Source: Methylovulum sp.
GTDB lineage: Bacteria; Pseudomonadota; Gammaproteobacteria; Methylococcales; Methylomonadaceae
Length of the DNA: 8,207 nucleotides
Reading direction: 5' to 3'
NCBI GenBank assembly: GCA_028713595.1
Contig: JAQTNZ010000089.1
Coordinates: forward strand, 1 to 8,207
Position numbers and translations under genes: made by a program. The notes beneath the pieces were generated by a model, which ran no database searches, was not told where the DNA came from, and was given only the letters and a program-made list of their open reading frames with translations. How positions within the stretch are numbered: the first letter of the stretch is position 1; each line of letters begins with the position of its first letter. Positions 1 to 6,182 of this stretch are shown here, in pieces.

Positions 1-1
1 T

Positions 2-130
2 GTCAAGACCGGGGCGGTCAAGTCCGCTCCGGCGTATGAGGATGTCGCCTGTTTTCCGCTGCGTATTGAAAACGGCGTGATACAGGTTAAGGATGACCGT
101 TGGGATTATGCGGGATTGGGGCAGGCATAA
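2..130 (+). CDS. C-terminal end of a Rieske [2Fe-2S] / NirD-like protein (partial)
   Basis: Forty-two sense codons and a TAA are open from the window edge. The tail contains the pattern KTGAVKSAPAYEDVACFPLR followed by an acidic, Val-rich end, which matches the last strands of Rieske-type ferredoxins and of the small subunit of NAD(P)H nitrite reductase (NirD). In those proteins a TG..(A)PA segment precedes a 'P(V/L)R(I/V)E(D/N)G' strand. The cluster ligands (CxH and CxxH) would lie upstream, outside the window, so the Fe-S role cannot be confirmed. A NirD would help pass electrons in nitrite reduction to ammonium; a dioxygenase ferredoxin is an equally reasonable reading. It converges on the next gene with only 27 bases between the stop codons and no clear terminator hairpin. 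Confidence 0.5.
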   Translation, partial: VKTGAVKSAPAYEDVACFPLRIENGVIQVKDDRWDYAGLGQA

Positions 131-157
131 AACCGCTATGCCGACCCCTTCAAGCAC

Positions 158-2353
158 TTACAAACTGCCGTTAGCTTTCAGATAAGTCAACAATTCGCGC
201 AGCGCTTCCGGTTTGTTGAGCGGTGTTGGGTCGCCGATCTGGTCGCTGCTATTGATGCCGTGGCAAGACGGGCAGGTGCGGATTTCACCCGGCTGCATCG
301 ACAACCAGTTGCGCTCCCTGACCACAAAATGGCCTTGGGTGTCGGTCAATTGCCAAGCAAGGGCGCGGCGGGTCGGCAACAGCATGGCGACCGAGCCGTC
401 ACTGGCTATTTTGACGCTGCCTTTAGGTGCGCCCGCCGCTTCGGGAATATTGGCGGTGACGCTGTGCAACGGCTGCCCTAAGACGCGGCGGCCTGGTTTG
501 GGCGTGGTGGAATAGCCGCCGGTCAGGCCGCGCAATTGGTCAGCCTGAAAAGCTTGGAAATGCGCCACTTCATAGACTTTACCCTTAGGGGTCACGGTTT
601 GCGTACCAGAACCTGCCACCGCCAGATTAAACGGTTGCTGCTTGTCGCTGTGGTCGCGGGTGGTGACATTGCGCATAATCGCCAGGGCCAAGCCGTGGCT
701 TTTCAGATATTGGCGCAGGTTGGCTTCGTCCACCCCTTCTTCTTGCAACACTTGCTGTTCAGGCGTATCCAACACGGGCTGTAGTTTGGTGGGTTTAGGG
801 GTGGCTTTGACTTCAACAGGTTGCAGTTCCCAGAGTTCGCTGGAAACATGGAATAAAGAATCAGGGCCGTAATACGTGATATTTTTAGTGATGCCGTTGG
901 TTAAGGGCTGGTCTGCCGTCCAAGTGCCATTGGGCAGTTGTTTTAAGGTGCGCAAGCGGAACGCATAACGGGCTTGCGGATAAGTGTCCGAATAATTGGC
1001 GGTATGGGTGCCTTCATCGCGGTCTTGGCGGGTTTCAAAGGTATGTGCCGCAATCAAGGTGCCGTTCGATAATATCCCAGGGTCGCGGTAATGGCCTGAA
1101 TTTTGGGGTGGCGGTGTGGCCCCGTCAGCGACAACCGATGACGTGCTGATGTCGGTGAGGTAATCGACCGTCATCTGGTCGGCATTGTAATTCGGGGCGA
1201 CATTTTTTAGGCGCACGATTTGCCCTGAGGCGTGGGTGCTAAATTCTGGCGCGTTAATGCCGATAAAAAAATTGGGGTTGGTCGGGTCTTGGCTGATTTG
1301 CAAAAAATTGCTGATTTTGTTGGGATTGGAGTTGTTGGTCAAATAAGTCAGGACTGGATCGTCAGTAAACACCGCATCGACATAAGAGCCGCCCAATTCA
1401 TGCCGCCCGATATGGTTGACCAATTCCAACATGGAACCGTCTTCATGCACTTGCCAAGGGAAAAAATGGTTAAAGCTGTGCCCATGCAGGTTGGTGCCGA
1501 CCAAGGAAATCGTGTCAAACGTCAGCGGTTCGGGGAACACTTCCGTGCGGTTGTTGAGGATTTTGGCGTTGGCGGCCTCACTGGCATAGTTAAACGTGCC
1601 GTAATTGTCGGTGCCGTTGCGGTCGCCAGCGGCTTGTTGGTCTTGTTGCAAATGATCCCAACGGGTAAACGTCACCCGCCCGAAGCTGTCAATAAACGGG
1701 TCAAAATCACCTGAGGGCGAGTGCGTCAGCATGAATTGCGTACCCGTGCTAGGGCTTAGGCTCCATAGGCCGGTATTGGACGGGGCTTCTTCGTATTCGT
1801 CCAATTGCGGGTATAACTGCGCTTGGCCGCCACGCGGCTGGTCAGAGACAAAAATAATCCGCCCGTCAGTGCCGTAAGTCGGGCTGACGTTATTGTAATT
1901 GGCAGGTTGCCCAGCCACTTTAGTGATGACGGGCGTGTCATTTTTGCCTAAGCCAGTTATTTCATACAGTTGCCAATGATACGTTTGCAACTGATAATGT
2001 TTGGGTGCGCCAATGACCATGCTAAAAATAATTTTTTTGCCACTCCAATGCACGGCAGGATCACGCACTTGGATAGCTAAGTCGCCTTGTTGGCCTACTT
2101 GCCCGTAACCTGCGGCGGCGGTCAGATTTTTCAGTGCGCCGTTGGTGTAACGTATCCATAAATCGCCGCCGCGCCCGGAGATGTCTATGCTGGCCTGATG
2201 GTTGCAAAATGTCGCGTTGATGGTGCAAAAATCTTGCGGAATTGGCACTTGGGTGACAAACACAATAGGGTGTGGGGTGGCGATGGCCCCTTGTGCGGAA
2301 AACGCCCAAGGGGCCAGCAGTGCGACGCTTAGGGCGGTCAAGGTTTTGTTCAT
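158..2353 (-). CDS. Exported HzsA-related single-heme c-type cytochrome
   Basis: A 731-residue protein with an N-terminal signal peptide: Lys at position 3, a hydrophobic stretch at about 6-18, and a likely cleavage after FSA or AIA at about residues 20-25. It is therefore probably periplasmic. A long middle part has beta-propeller-like repeats (for example DGRIIFVSDQPRGG at about 163-176 and FGRVTFTRWDH at about 224-234), and the C-terminus carries one c-type heme motif, CPSCH, at 694-698 after a WLSMQPGE segment. This arrangement resembles proteins related to the alpha subunit of hydrazine synthase. Hydrazine synthase alpha itself binds two hemes, so one heme site and no beta/gamma partner genes here argue against real hydrazine synthesis. 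The natural substrate is unknown. Two Cys at 43 and 50 may form a disulfide. The ATG is preceded by AAGGAG with 9 bases of spacing. It appears monocistronic. Confidence 0.8.
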   Translation of the reverse strand: MNKTLTALSVALLAPWAFSAQGAIATPHPIVFVTQVPIPQDFCTINATFCNHQASIDISGRGGDLWIRYTNGALKNLTAAAGYGQVGQQGDLAIQVRDPAVHWSGKKIIFSMVIGAPKHYQLQTYHWQLYEITGLGKNDTPVITKVAGQPANYNNVSPTYGTDGRIIFVSDQPRGGQAQLYPQLDEYEEAPSNTGLWSLSPSTGTQFMLTHSPSGDFDPFIDSFGRVTFTRWDHLQQDQQAAGDRNGTDNYGTFNYASEAANAKILNNRTEVFPEPLTFDTISLVGTNLHGHSFNHFFPWQVHEDGSMLELVNHIGRHELGGSYVDAVFTDDPVLTYLTNNSNPNKISNFLQISQDPTNPNFFIGINAPEFSTHASGQIVRLKNVAPNYNADQMTVDYLTDISTSSVVADGATPPPQNSGHYRDPGILSNGTLIAAHTFETRQDRDEGTHTANYSDTYPQARYAFRLRTLKQLPNGTWTADQPLTNGITKNITYYGPDSLFHVSSELWELQPVEVKATPKPTKLQPVLDTPEQQVLQEEGVDEANLRQYLKSHGLALAIMRNVTTRDHSDKQQPFNLAVAGSGTQTVTPKGKVYEVAHFQAFQADQLRGLTGGYSTTPKPGRRVLGQPLHSVTANIPEAAGAPKGSVKIASDGSVAMLLPTRRALAWQLTDTQGHFVVRERNWLSMQPGEIRTCPSCHGINSSDQIGDPTPLNKPEALRELLTYLKANGSL

Positions 2354-2362
2354 AAGGGAATG

Positions 2363-2368
2363 CTCCTT
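2363..2368 (-). promoter_or_regulatory. Ribosome binding site of the HzsA-related gene
   Basis: On the minus strand this reads AAGGAG, nine bases before the ATG at 2353-2351. It fixes that ATG as the start and agrees with the signal peptide beginning there. Confidence 0.75.
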
Positions 2369-2385
2369 CCAGTTTTTATTACGTT

Positions 2386-2391
2386 ATTGTA
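2386..2391 (-). promoter_or_regulatory. Candidate -10 box for the HzsA-related gene
   Basis: The minus strand reads TACAAT about 33 bases upstream of the start codon. The hexamer 17-18 bases further upstream is only a weak match to a -35 box (TTAATC/TTTAAT), which would fit a promoter that needs an activator. Prediction by eye only. Confidence 0.3.
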
Positions 2392-2438
2392 TGTGGGGGC
2401 TTGTGGCAGATTAAACCATTTGTGGCTGGCAAAAGCTG

Positions 2439-2473
2439 TGTGATTGGCACATGCGGGTTGTGATTTATGCACA
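2439..2473. promoter_or_regulatory. Two imperfect CRP-like dyads upstream of the HzsA-related gene
   Basis: TGTGATTGGCACA (2439-2451) and TGTGATTTATGCACA (2459-2473) each pair a TGTGA half-site with a GCACA half-site. The spacing is 3 and 5 bases, while the classical CRP site has 6 (TGTGA-N6-TCACA), so neither is canonical. They lie about 50-85 bases upstream of the candidate -10 box. A Crp-like protein with the CRP recognition residues is encoded in this window at 4537. The link between the two is inference. Confidence 0.25.
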
Positions 2474-2503
2474 TTTTTTAAGGGAATATAAGGCGTGTGG
2501 TGT

Positions 2504-2718
2504 GTACCCGCAGGGCAGTGTCACTGCTATTAATTTAATATATTTTTTAAAAATCAATATGTTATAATAAAATAGACTATGGCGTAGATACCGGGCAAGC
2601 GGTTCTGCCCGACACTTTAATTCCAACGCGTGGGAGTGTCGGGCAGAACCGCTTGCCCGACCTACGTTGTTTTATAGTGTTGAAATTAAAAACATAACCC
2701 CTTAACTTAATGGGAACG
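2504..2718. repeat. Palindromic MITE-like element, copy 1
   Basis: An AT-rich element of about 215 bases. Its left end has GTCACTGCTATTAATTTAA (2519-2537) and its right end CTTAACTTAATGG (2701-2713), imperfect inverted versions of each other. The centre is a 25-bp perfect inverted repeat. The shoulder at 2664-2697 matches the reverse complement of 7163-7197 at 30 of about 34 positions. The left end (2504-2527) matches the reverse complement of the right end of the second copy at 17 of 24 positions. No transposase is present, so it would be non-autonomous. Its limits are estimated from these matches, and no target duplication is evident. Confidence 0.6.
2592..2659. repeat. 25-bp perfect inverted repeat (core hairpin of copy 1)
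   Basis: Arms 2592-2616 and 2635-2659 are exact reverse complements around an 18-base loop. After a small internal bulge, CGTAG (2583-2587) and CTACG (2662-2666) pair too. Each arm also contains a smaller palindrome, CGGGCA...TGCCCG, so alternative cloverleaf folding is possible. No T-run follows either side, so it is not a typical terminator, although a transcript crossing it would fold very stably. Confidence 0.9.
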
Positions 2719-2745
2719 GGTCTGTAATTATTGCAGATTAACATT

Positions 2746-3255
2746 ATGATAAGTCTCGATAGTCCAAAATGGTCAGAACTTACCCATGCGTATGGGTTTG
2801 CTTCGGAAACACCTAGCTTGCTAAGACAGCTTGAATTTTTGCCGTCATCGGAAAACGGCCAGGAGCCTTGGTTTTCCCTTTGGAGTTCTTTGGCGCACCA
2901 AGGTGATGTGTACCCAGCTTCGTTTGCGGCTGTCCCTCATGTGATACATTTTTTGTCCCAAGCCCCAGCCAAGGCGGATTCTGCCTATTTTCAATTTCCT
3001 GCTTGGGTCGAAATATGCCGCCAAAAGCATTCGCTGCCAATCCCAAGTGAATTGGCACCGGCTTATTTCACTGCGTTAAAAAAACTGCCCGCACTGGTCG
3101 CCGCCGCAGCCGACCGCCCATGGGATTCGGACTTTCTTTGTTGTGCGCTTTCGGCAATTGCCGCCTCAAAGGGCTTTTGCCCCGTCGCAGAAGCCGTATT
3201 GGACATGACACCCGACACTGCCGAAACGTTTATGGAATGGTTTTACAATCGCTAA
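2746..3255 (+). CDS. Uncharacterised 169-residue protein, possibly HEAT-like helical
   Basis: The reading frame is open and has balanced codon use. The chosen start is the ATG at 2746; a TTG at 2731 would add five residues, and neither has a convincing ribosome binding site. No signal peptide, membrane segment or catalytic motif is visible. The stretch LWSSLAHQGDVYPASFAAVPHV (residues 46-67) is a recurring signature, 'HQG-x-VYPA(S/T)-x-AVPHL', that I associate with uncharacterised HEAT-repeat-like proteins of about 150-300 residues. The rest is Ala- and Leu-rich and looks helical. This family is sometimes seen as a stand-alone accessory gene, but no function is established here. It sits downstream of the palindromic element and upstream of the N-acetyltransferase gene with a 125-base gap, so it is probably transcribed separately. 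Confidence 0.65.
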   Translation: MISLDSPKWSELTHAYGFASETPSLLRQLEFLPSSENGQEPWFSLWSSLAHQGDVYPASFAAVPHVIHFLSQAPAKADSAYFQFPAWVEICRQKHSLPIPSELAPAYFTALKKLPALVAAAADRPWDSDFLCCALSAIAASKGFCPVAEAVLDMTPDTAETFMEWFYNR

Positions 3256-3358
3256 TGTAGGCAGGGGAGAGGCGTTACAGCCAGTCCTGTTTGTTTTTGG
3301 GGTTCACGTCCTTAACTAAGGCATGGTAGCCCTTACCCTCAATTTACATTTTTTCCAC

Positions 3359-3364
3359 TATACT
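3359..3364 (+). promoter_or_regulatory. Candidate -10 box for the N-acetyltransferase gene
   Basis: TATACT lies 16 bases before the ATG of the next gene. No good -35 box is seen at the usual distance and the resulting leader would be very short, so this is a weak candidate. Confidence 0.2.
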
Positions 3365-3380
3365 TACACAGGTCATAAGC

Positions 3381-4151
3381 ATGAAGGCCGACAATTTTGT
3401 CTTGCAAGATTATTTTAACAGGATTGGTTTTCAGGGCACTGCCAAGGCGGATATCGCCACAATCGCCGCGCTCATGCGGTGCCAATTGTTCACCGTCCCG
3501 TTTGAAAACCTTGACGTTCAGGCGGGCAAAATCGTGTCCTTAGTGCCGGAGGCGATTGTGGAGAAAATCGTTTACCGTCAGCGGGGCGGCTACTGTTACG
3601 AGGTCAACGGCCTGTTTGCGATGGCGTTGGCGGCGCTGGGCATCCCCTACCGGATGGTGCTGGCGCGTCCGCTGTTCTATCCGGTCAGAAGGCCAAAAAC
3701 GCACATGGCGCTGGTGCTGGACATGGCTGACGGGCAATGGCTGTGTGATTTGGGCTTTGGCAGTTATGGCTTACGCGCCCCGATACCGTTAAGCCCTAGC
3801 AATAGCCCCGTGCAACAAGAGGCCGATAGCTTTATGTTGGCGACCACCGATGGCGGCGAATACGTATTGAAGGCGTGGGTGGACGGAGCTTGGGCCAACC
3901 AATACGGGTTTGATTTATCGCCGCAAGAATGGATTGATTTTGTGCCCGCCAATTACCTTAACTCCACCCACCCAGAAGCCATTTTTGTGCAAAAACTGCT
4001 GGTGGTGCTGCACAATCCGGCGGGCAGGCACATCCTCTTGGGCGATAGCCTAAAAACCGTGGCGGACGGGCGGGTGCACACCCAAACCCTTACCCCGGAC
4101 GAGCGGGCGGCGGTGTTGGCGGAGGTGTTCGGCTTGCCGACTGTGCTGTGA
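3381..4151 (+). CDS. nat: Arylamine N-acetyltransferase
   Basis: A 256-residue cytoplasmic enzyme that moves the acetyl group of acetyl-CoA onto arylamines, arylhydroxylamines or hydrazines through a Cys-acetyl intermediate. The Cys-His-Asp triad is complete: RGGYCYEVNG places the nucleophile at Cys72, KTHMALVL gives His108, and CDLGFG gives Asp123. The N-terminal PFENLDV (40-46) is also typical of the family. The length is slightly below the usual 260-280 residues. The ATG at 3381 follows a modest AGG at 3370-3372. It is not in an obvious operon, and the physiological substrate cannot be told from the sequence; bacterial NATs serve in detoxification or in amide formation during secondary metabolism. 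Confidence 0.93.
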   Translation: MKADNFVLQDYFNRIGFQGTAKADIATIAALMRCQLFTVPFENLDVQAGKIVSLVPEAIVEKIVYRQRGGYCYEVNGLFAMALAALGIPYRMVLARPLFYPVRRPKTHMALVLDMADGQWLCDLGFGSYGLRAPIPLSPSNSPVQQEADSFMLATTDGGEYVLKAWVDGAWANQYGFDLSPQEWIDFVPANYLNSTHPEAIFVQKLLVVLHNPAGRHILLGDSLKTVADGRVHTQTLTPDERAAVLAEVFGLPTVL

Positions 4152-4159
4152 AAGCAAGG

Positions 4160-4177
4160 CCGCTATCAAGATAGCGG
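4160..4177 (+). terminator. Possible terminator hairpin after nat
   Basis: CCGCTATC and GATAGCGG are perfect complements, forming a tight hairpin nine bases after the nat stop codon. The following GTATTTACC is only weakly T-rich, so it may be an imperfect intrinsic terminator or merely an mRNA-end hairpin. Confidence 0.35.
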
Positions 4178-4247
4178 GTATTTACCGGACATTATCCATG
4201 TGTCCAGCACTTAAAACTAAAGGGGATTATTTTGAACAGGCACAAAT

Positions 4248-4306
4248 CCATTAACTTAATGGCAGTGATTTATGCGCCTATTATTGGGACGTTGCCATGC
4301 AACGTC
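4248..4306. repeat. Fragment of the palindromic repeat family
   Basis: This holds the 15-base palindrome CCATTAACTTAATGG (4248-4262), extended to TTAACTTAATGGCAGTGA, which recurs exactly at 7343-7360. A second palindrome follows: GACGTTGC-CAT-GCAACGTC (4288-4306), the same module as at 7067-7087. It sits in the 385-base space between nat and the crp-like gene. The remainder of that space holds the hairpin after nat, an inverted repeat GCCAGATTGC/GCAATCTGGC (4324-4333 and 4412-4421) enclosing a small AACTG/CAGTT hairpin (4358-4372), and the regulatory half-sites near 4450-4508. No further gene is seen there. Confidence 0.55.
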
Positions 4307-4449
4307 TAGGCCACGCAGAGCAGGCCAGATTGCGGTGAATTTGTAGCCGGTTAGTGGAACTGGCCAGCAGTTTTGGTAGTGCTTGCGCACCCTTACGCAT
4401 TTCGTGGTGCGGCAATCTGGCAATCAACAGGCGACACCTGTAGAATGGG

Positions 4450-4508
4450 TTGTGATATCTCTACATAAATAATGTGATTTATACACTTTACATATTCGGT
4501 TATCACAA
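4450..4508. promoter_or_regulatory. Cluster of TGTGA half-sites before the crp-like gene
   Basis: TTGTGATA (4450-4457) and TATCACAA (4501-4508) are perfect inverted copies, and another TGTGAT lies at 4473-4478, exactly 22 bases after the first TGTGA. TGTGA is the half-site bound by CRP-type recognition helices. TATACA at 4480-4485 could be a -10 box. Position and symmetry suggest autoregulation, but none of the pairs has the canonical 6-base spacer. Confidence 0.35.
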
Positions 4509-4521
4509 TTCTATAAGTTAT

Positions 4522-4528
4522 AGGAAGG
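4522..4528 (+). promoter_or_regulatory. Ribosome binding site of the crp-like gene
   Basis: AGGAAGG lies eight bases before the ATG at 4537. It decides the start: the longer frame beginning with GTG at 4474 has no such site and would overlap the regulatory half-sites. Confidence 0.75.
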
Positions 4529-4536
4529 CTCTTACG

Positions 4537-5184
4537 ATGCTTGAAAACGTACCTTTGTTTGAATCGCTGTCGCCTGAAGACCGTTCCGAATTGGAGCTGG
4601 GCATACATACACAATACTTCACCCGTGGCTCCATTTTGGTCGGGCAAGGGGAAGCGTCCAATAATCTGCTTTATATCGTGCTGTCCGGCAAGCTGAAAGT
4701 GTTTATGAGCAACGATGAAGGCCGCGAAGTCTTGCTGGATTACCTTCAGGAAGGCGACACCTTTGGCGAATTGTCCTTGTTTGATGATGAGCCGCGTTCA
4801 GCCACGGTCATGACTGTTGAAGATTGCCGGATTGGCCTGTTTCCGCGTACTTATTTGTTTGCCTGCCTGCAAAACAACCCCAACATCGCCATCGAATTGC
4901 TCAAAACTGTCATCAAAAGGATGCGCAACACCACCGAGCAAGTCAGCAGCCTGGCCTTGTTGGACATTTACGGACGCATAGCCAAAGTCTTGACCAATAT
5001 GGCGAAACCCCAAGAAGACGGCAAGCTGATTACTGACACCCTAACCCATCAGGAATTATCAACAATGGTAGGCTGTTCGCGGGAAATGGTCACGCGTATC
5101 CTCAATGACCTCAAGCGTGGTGGCTATGTGGGCATCGACAACCACCGCATTGAAATAAAAAACCGTTTGCCCTTGCGCTGGTAG
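4537..5184 (+). CDS. Crp/Fnr-family transcriptional regulator
   Basis: A 215-residue DNA-binding regulator. Residues about 1-110 form a cyclic-nucleotide-binding-type beta-roll. The binding pocket resembles CRP: FGELSLF (Glu78) and PRSATV (Arg87, Ser88) correspond to E. coli CRP Glu72, Arg82 and Ser83, although the loop is one residue shorter. A dimerisation helix follows at about 112-140. The C-terminal winged helix-turn-helix (about 168-200) contains VGCSREMVTRIL, which keeps the Arg, Glu and Arg that CRP uses to read TGTGA. The four N-terminal Cys of FNR are absent, so it is not an oxygen-sensing Fe-S type. The effector may be cAMP, but that is not proven by sequence. It heads the birA-coaX operon, with the birA start only two bases after its stop. 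Confidence 0.9.
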   Translation: MLENVPLFESLSPEDRSELELGIHTQYFTRGSILVGQGEASNNLLYIVLSGKLKVFMSNDEGREVLLDYLQEGDTFGELSLFDDEPRSATVMTVEDCRIGLFPRTYLFACLQNNPNIAIELLKTVIKRMRNTTEQVSSLALLDIYGRIAKVLTNMAKPQEDGKLITDTLTHQELSTMVGCSREMVTRILNDLKRGGYVGIDNHRIEIKNRLPLRW

Positions 5185-5186
5185 CT

Positions 5187-6182
5187 GTGCTGATTTCTGA
5201 CAAACAAAAGCAAATCCTCACCCTGCTCGCTGACGGCGAGTTCCATTCCGGCACCACCTTGGCGAACCATCTGGGGGTCAGCCGTTCCGCCGTGTGGAAA
5301 CAATTGGCAGGTCTGGCGGACTTGGGCCTGCACCATGCCGCAGTCAGCGGCAAAGGCTACCGGCTGGAAAAACCCTTGGAATTGCTGGCGGCCCACACCA
5401 TCACCAGCGGCTTGCAGCCAGCGGCACAGGCCTTATTGCAGCGCTTGGAAATCCATGACCAGATTGACTCCACCAATGCCTATTTAAGCGCCCAGGCGCA
5501 AAGCAACGCCGCTACCGGGACGGTGTGTTTCGCCGAACACCAGACCGCAGGCAAGGGCCGCCGGGGGCGGCAGTGGGTATCCCCGTTTGGCAGCAACTTA
5601 TATGTGTCAATACTGTGGCGTTTCCAGCAAGGCTATGCCAGTACCGCAGGCTTAAGCTTGGCGATAGGCGTTGCCGTGATCCGCGCCTTGCAACAGCAGC
5701 ACATCAATCCTGTGGGCCTGAAATGGCCTAACGACATTATCAGCAACGGCAAAAAATTGGGCGGCATTTTGATTGAAATGTCCGGTGAAAGCGATGGCCC
5801 GTGTGCCGCCGTCATTGGCTTAGGTCTTAACCTGTTTGTGCCGGAAACCGCCGCCCAAGGCATTAACCAAGCATGGACGGACACCAGCAAGATCAATCCC
5901 GCCCTCACCATCAGCCGCAATCGCTTATCCGCCGCTGTCCTTAACCAGCTGTTTGCGGTCTTGGCCGATTTTGAACACCAGGGCTTGCAACCTTATCTTG
6001 CCGAATGGCGGCGTTATGATTGTTTGCAAGGCAAACCGGCCACCTTGTTCATTGCCGAGCAACCCTTTCCGGGCATCGTCCAAGGCATAGACGACCATGG
6101 CTTGCTGTTGTTGCAACATCCTGACGGACGCACCCAAGCCTTTGCGTCCGGCGAAGTCAGTTTTAGCCGCACCCCCGTATGA
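5187..6182 (+). CDS. birA: Bifunctional biotin-protein ligase / biotin operon repressor
   Basis: A 331-residue protein, close to the 321 of E. coli BirA. It makes biotinyl-5'-AMP and attaches biotin to the biotin carboxyl carrier protein of acetyl-CoA carboxylase. It may also repress biotin synthesis genes through its N-terminal winged helix (about 6-60: LADGEFHSGTTLANHLGVSR, then SGKGYRL). Ligase motifs are intact: GKGRRGRQW at 122-130 (biotinyl-AMP loop), KWPND at 179-183, and KKLGGILIE at 189-197. A small SH3-like C-terminal domain ends the protein. The likely start is GTG at 5187, two bases after the crp-like stop. No clear ribosome binding site precedes it, so it is probably coupled to translation of the upstream gene. 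It overlaps coaX by four bases. Confidence 0.95.
   Translation: MLISDKQKQILTLLADGEFHSGTTLANHLGVSRSAVWKQLAGLADLGLHHAAVSGKGYRLEKPLELLAAHTITSGLQPAAQALLQRLEIHDQIDSTNAYLSAQAQSNAATGTVCFAEHQTAGKGRRGRQWVSPFGSNLYVSILWRFQQGYASTAGLSLAIGVAVIRALQQQHINPVGLKWPNDIISNGKKLGGILIEMSGESDGPCAAVIGLGLNLFVPETAAQGINQAWTDTSKINPALTISRNRLSAAVLNQLFAVLADFEHQGLQPYLAEWRRYDCLQGKPATLFIAEQPFPGIVQGIDDHGLLLLQHPDGRTQAFASGEVSFSRTPV

Noticed and set aside
1232..1714. 160-codon plus-strand open frame opposite the HzsA-related gene
   Set aside because: It lies wholly antisense to a well-supported gene, has no ribosome binding site or recognisable motif, and is explained by codon bias of the real gene.
158..2353. True hydrazine synthase alpha subunit
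   Set aside because: Only one CxxCH motif is present, no beta/gamma subunit genes are visible, and the surrounding genes do not suggest an anammox planctomycete.
2563..2568. TATAAT at 2563-2568 as promoter of the 169-residue gene
   Set aside because: It sits inside the A/T-rich shoulder of the palindromic element, has no -35 match, and transcription would have to cross the 25-bp hairpin.
4474..4536. 21-residue N-terminal extension of the crp-like protein from GTG at 4474
   Set aside because: No ribosome binding site there, while AGGAAGG precedes the ATG at 4537; the extension is unlike the family and covers probable operator DNA.
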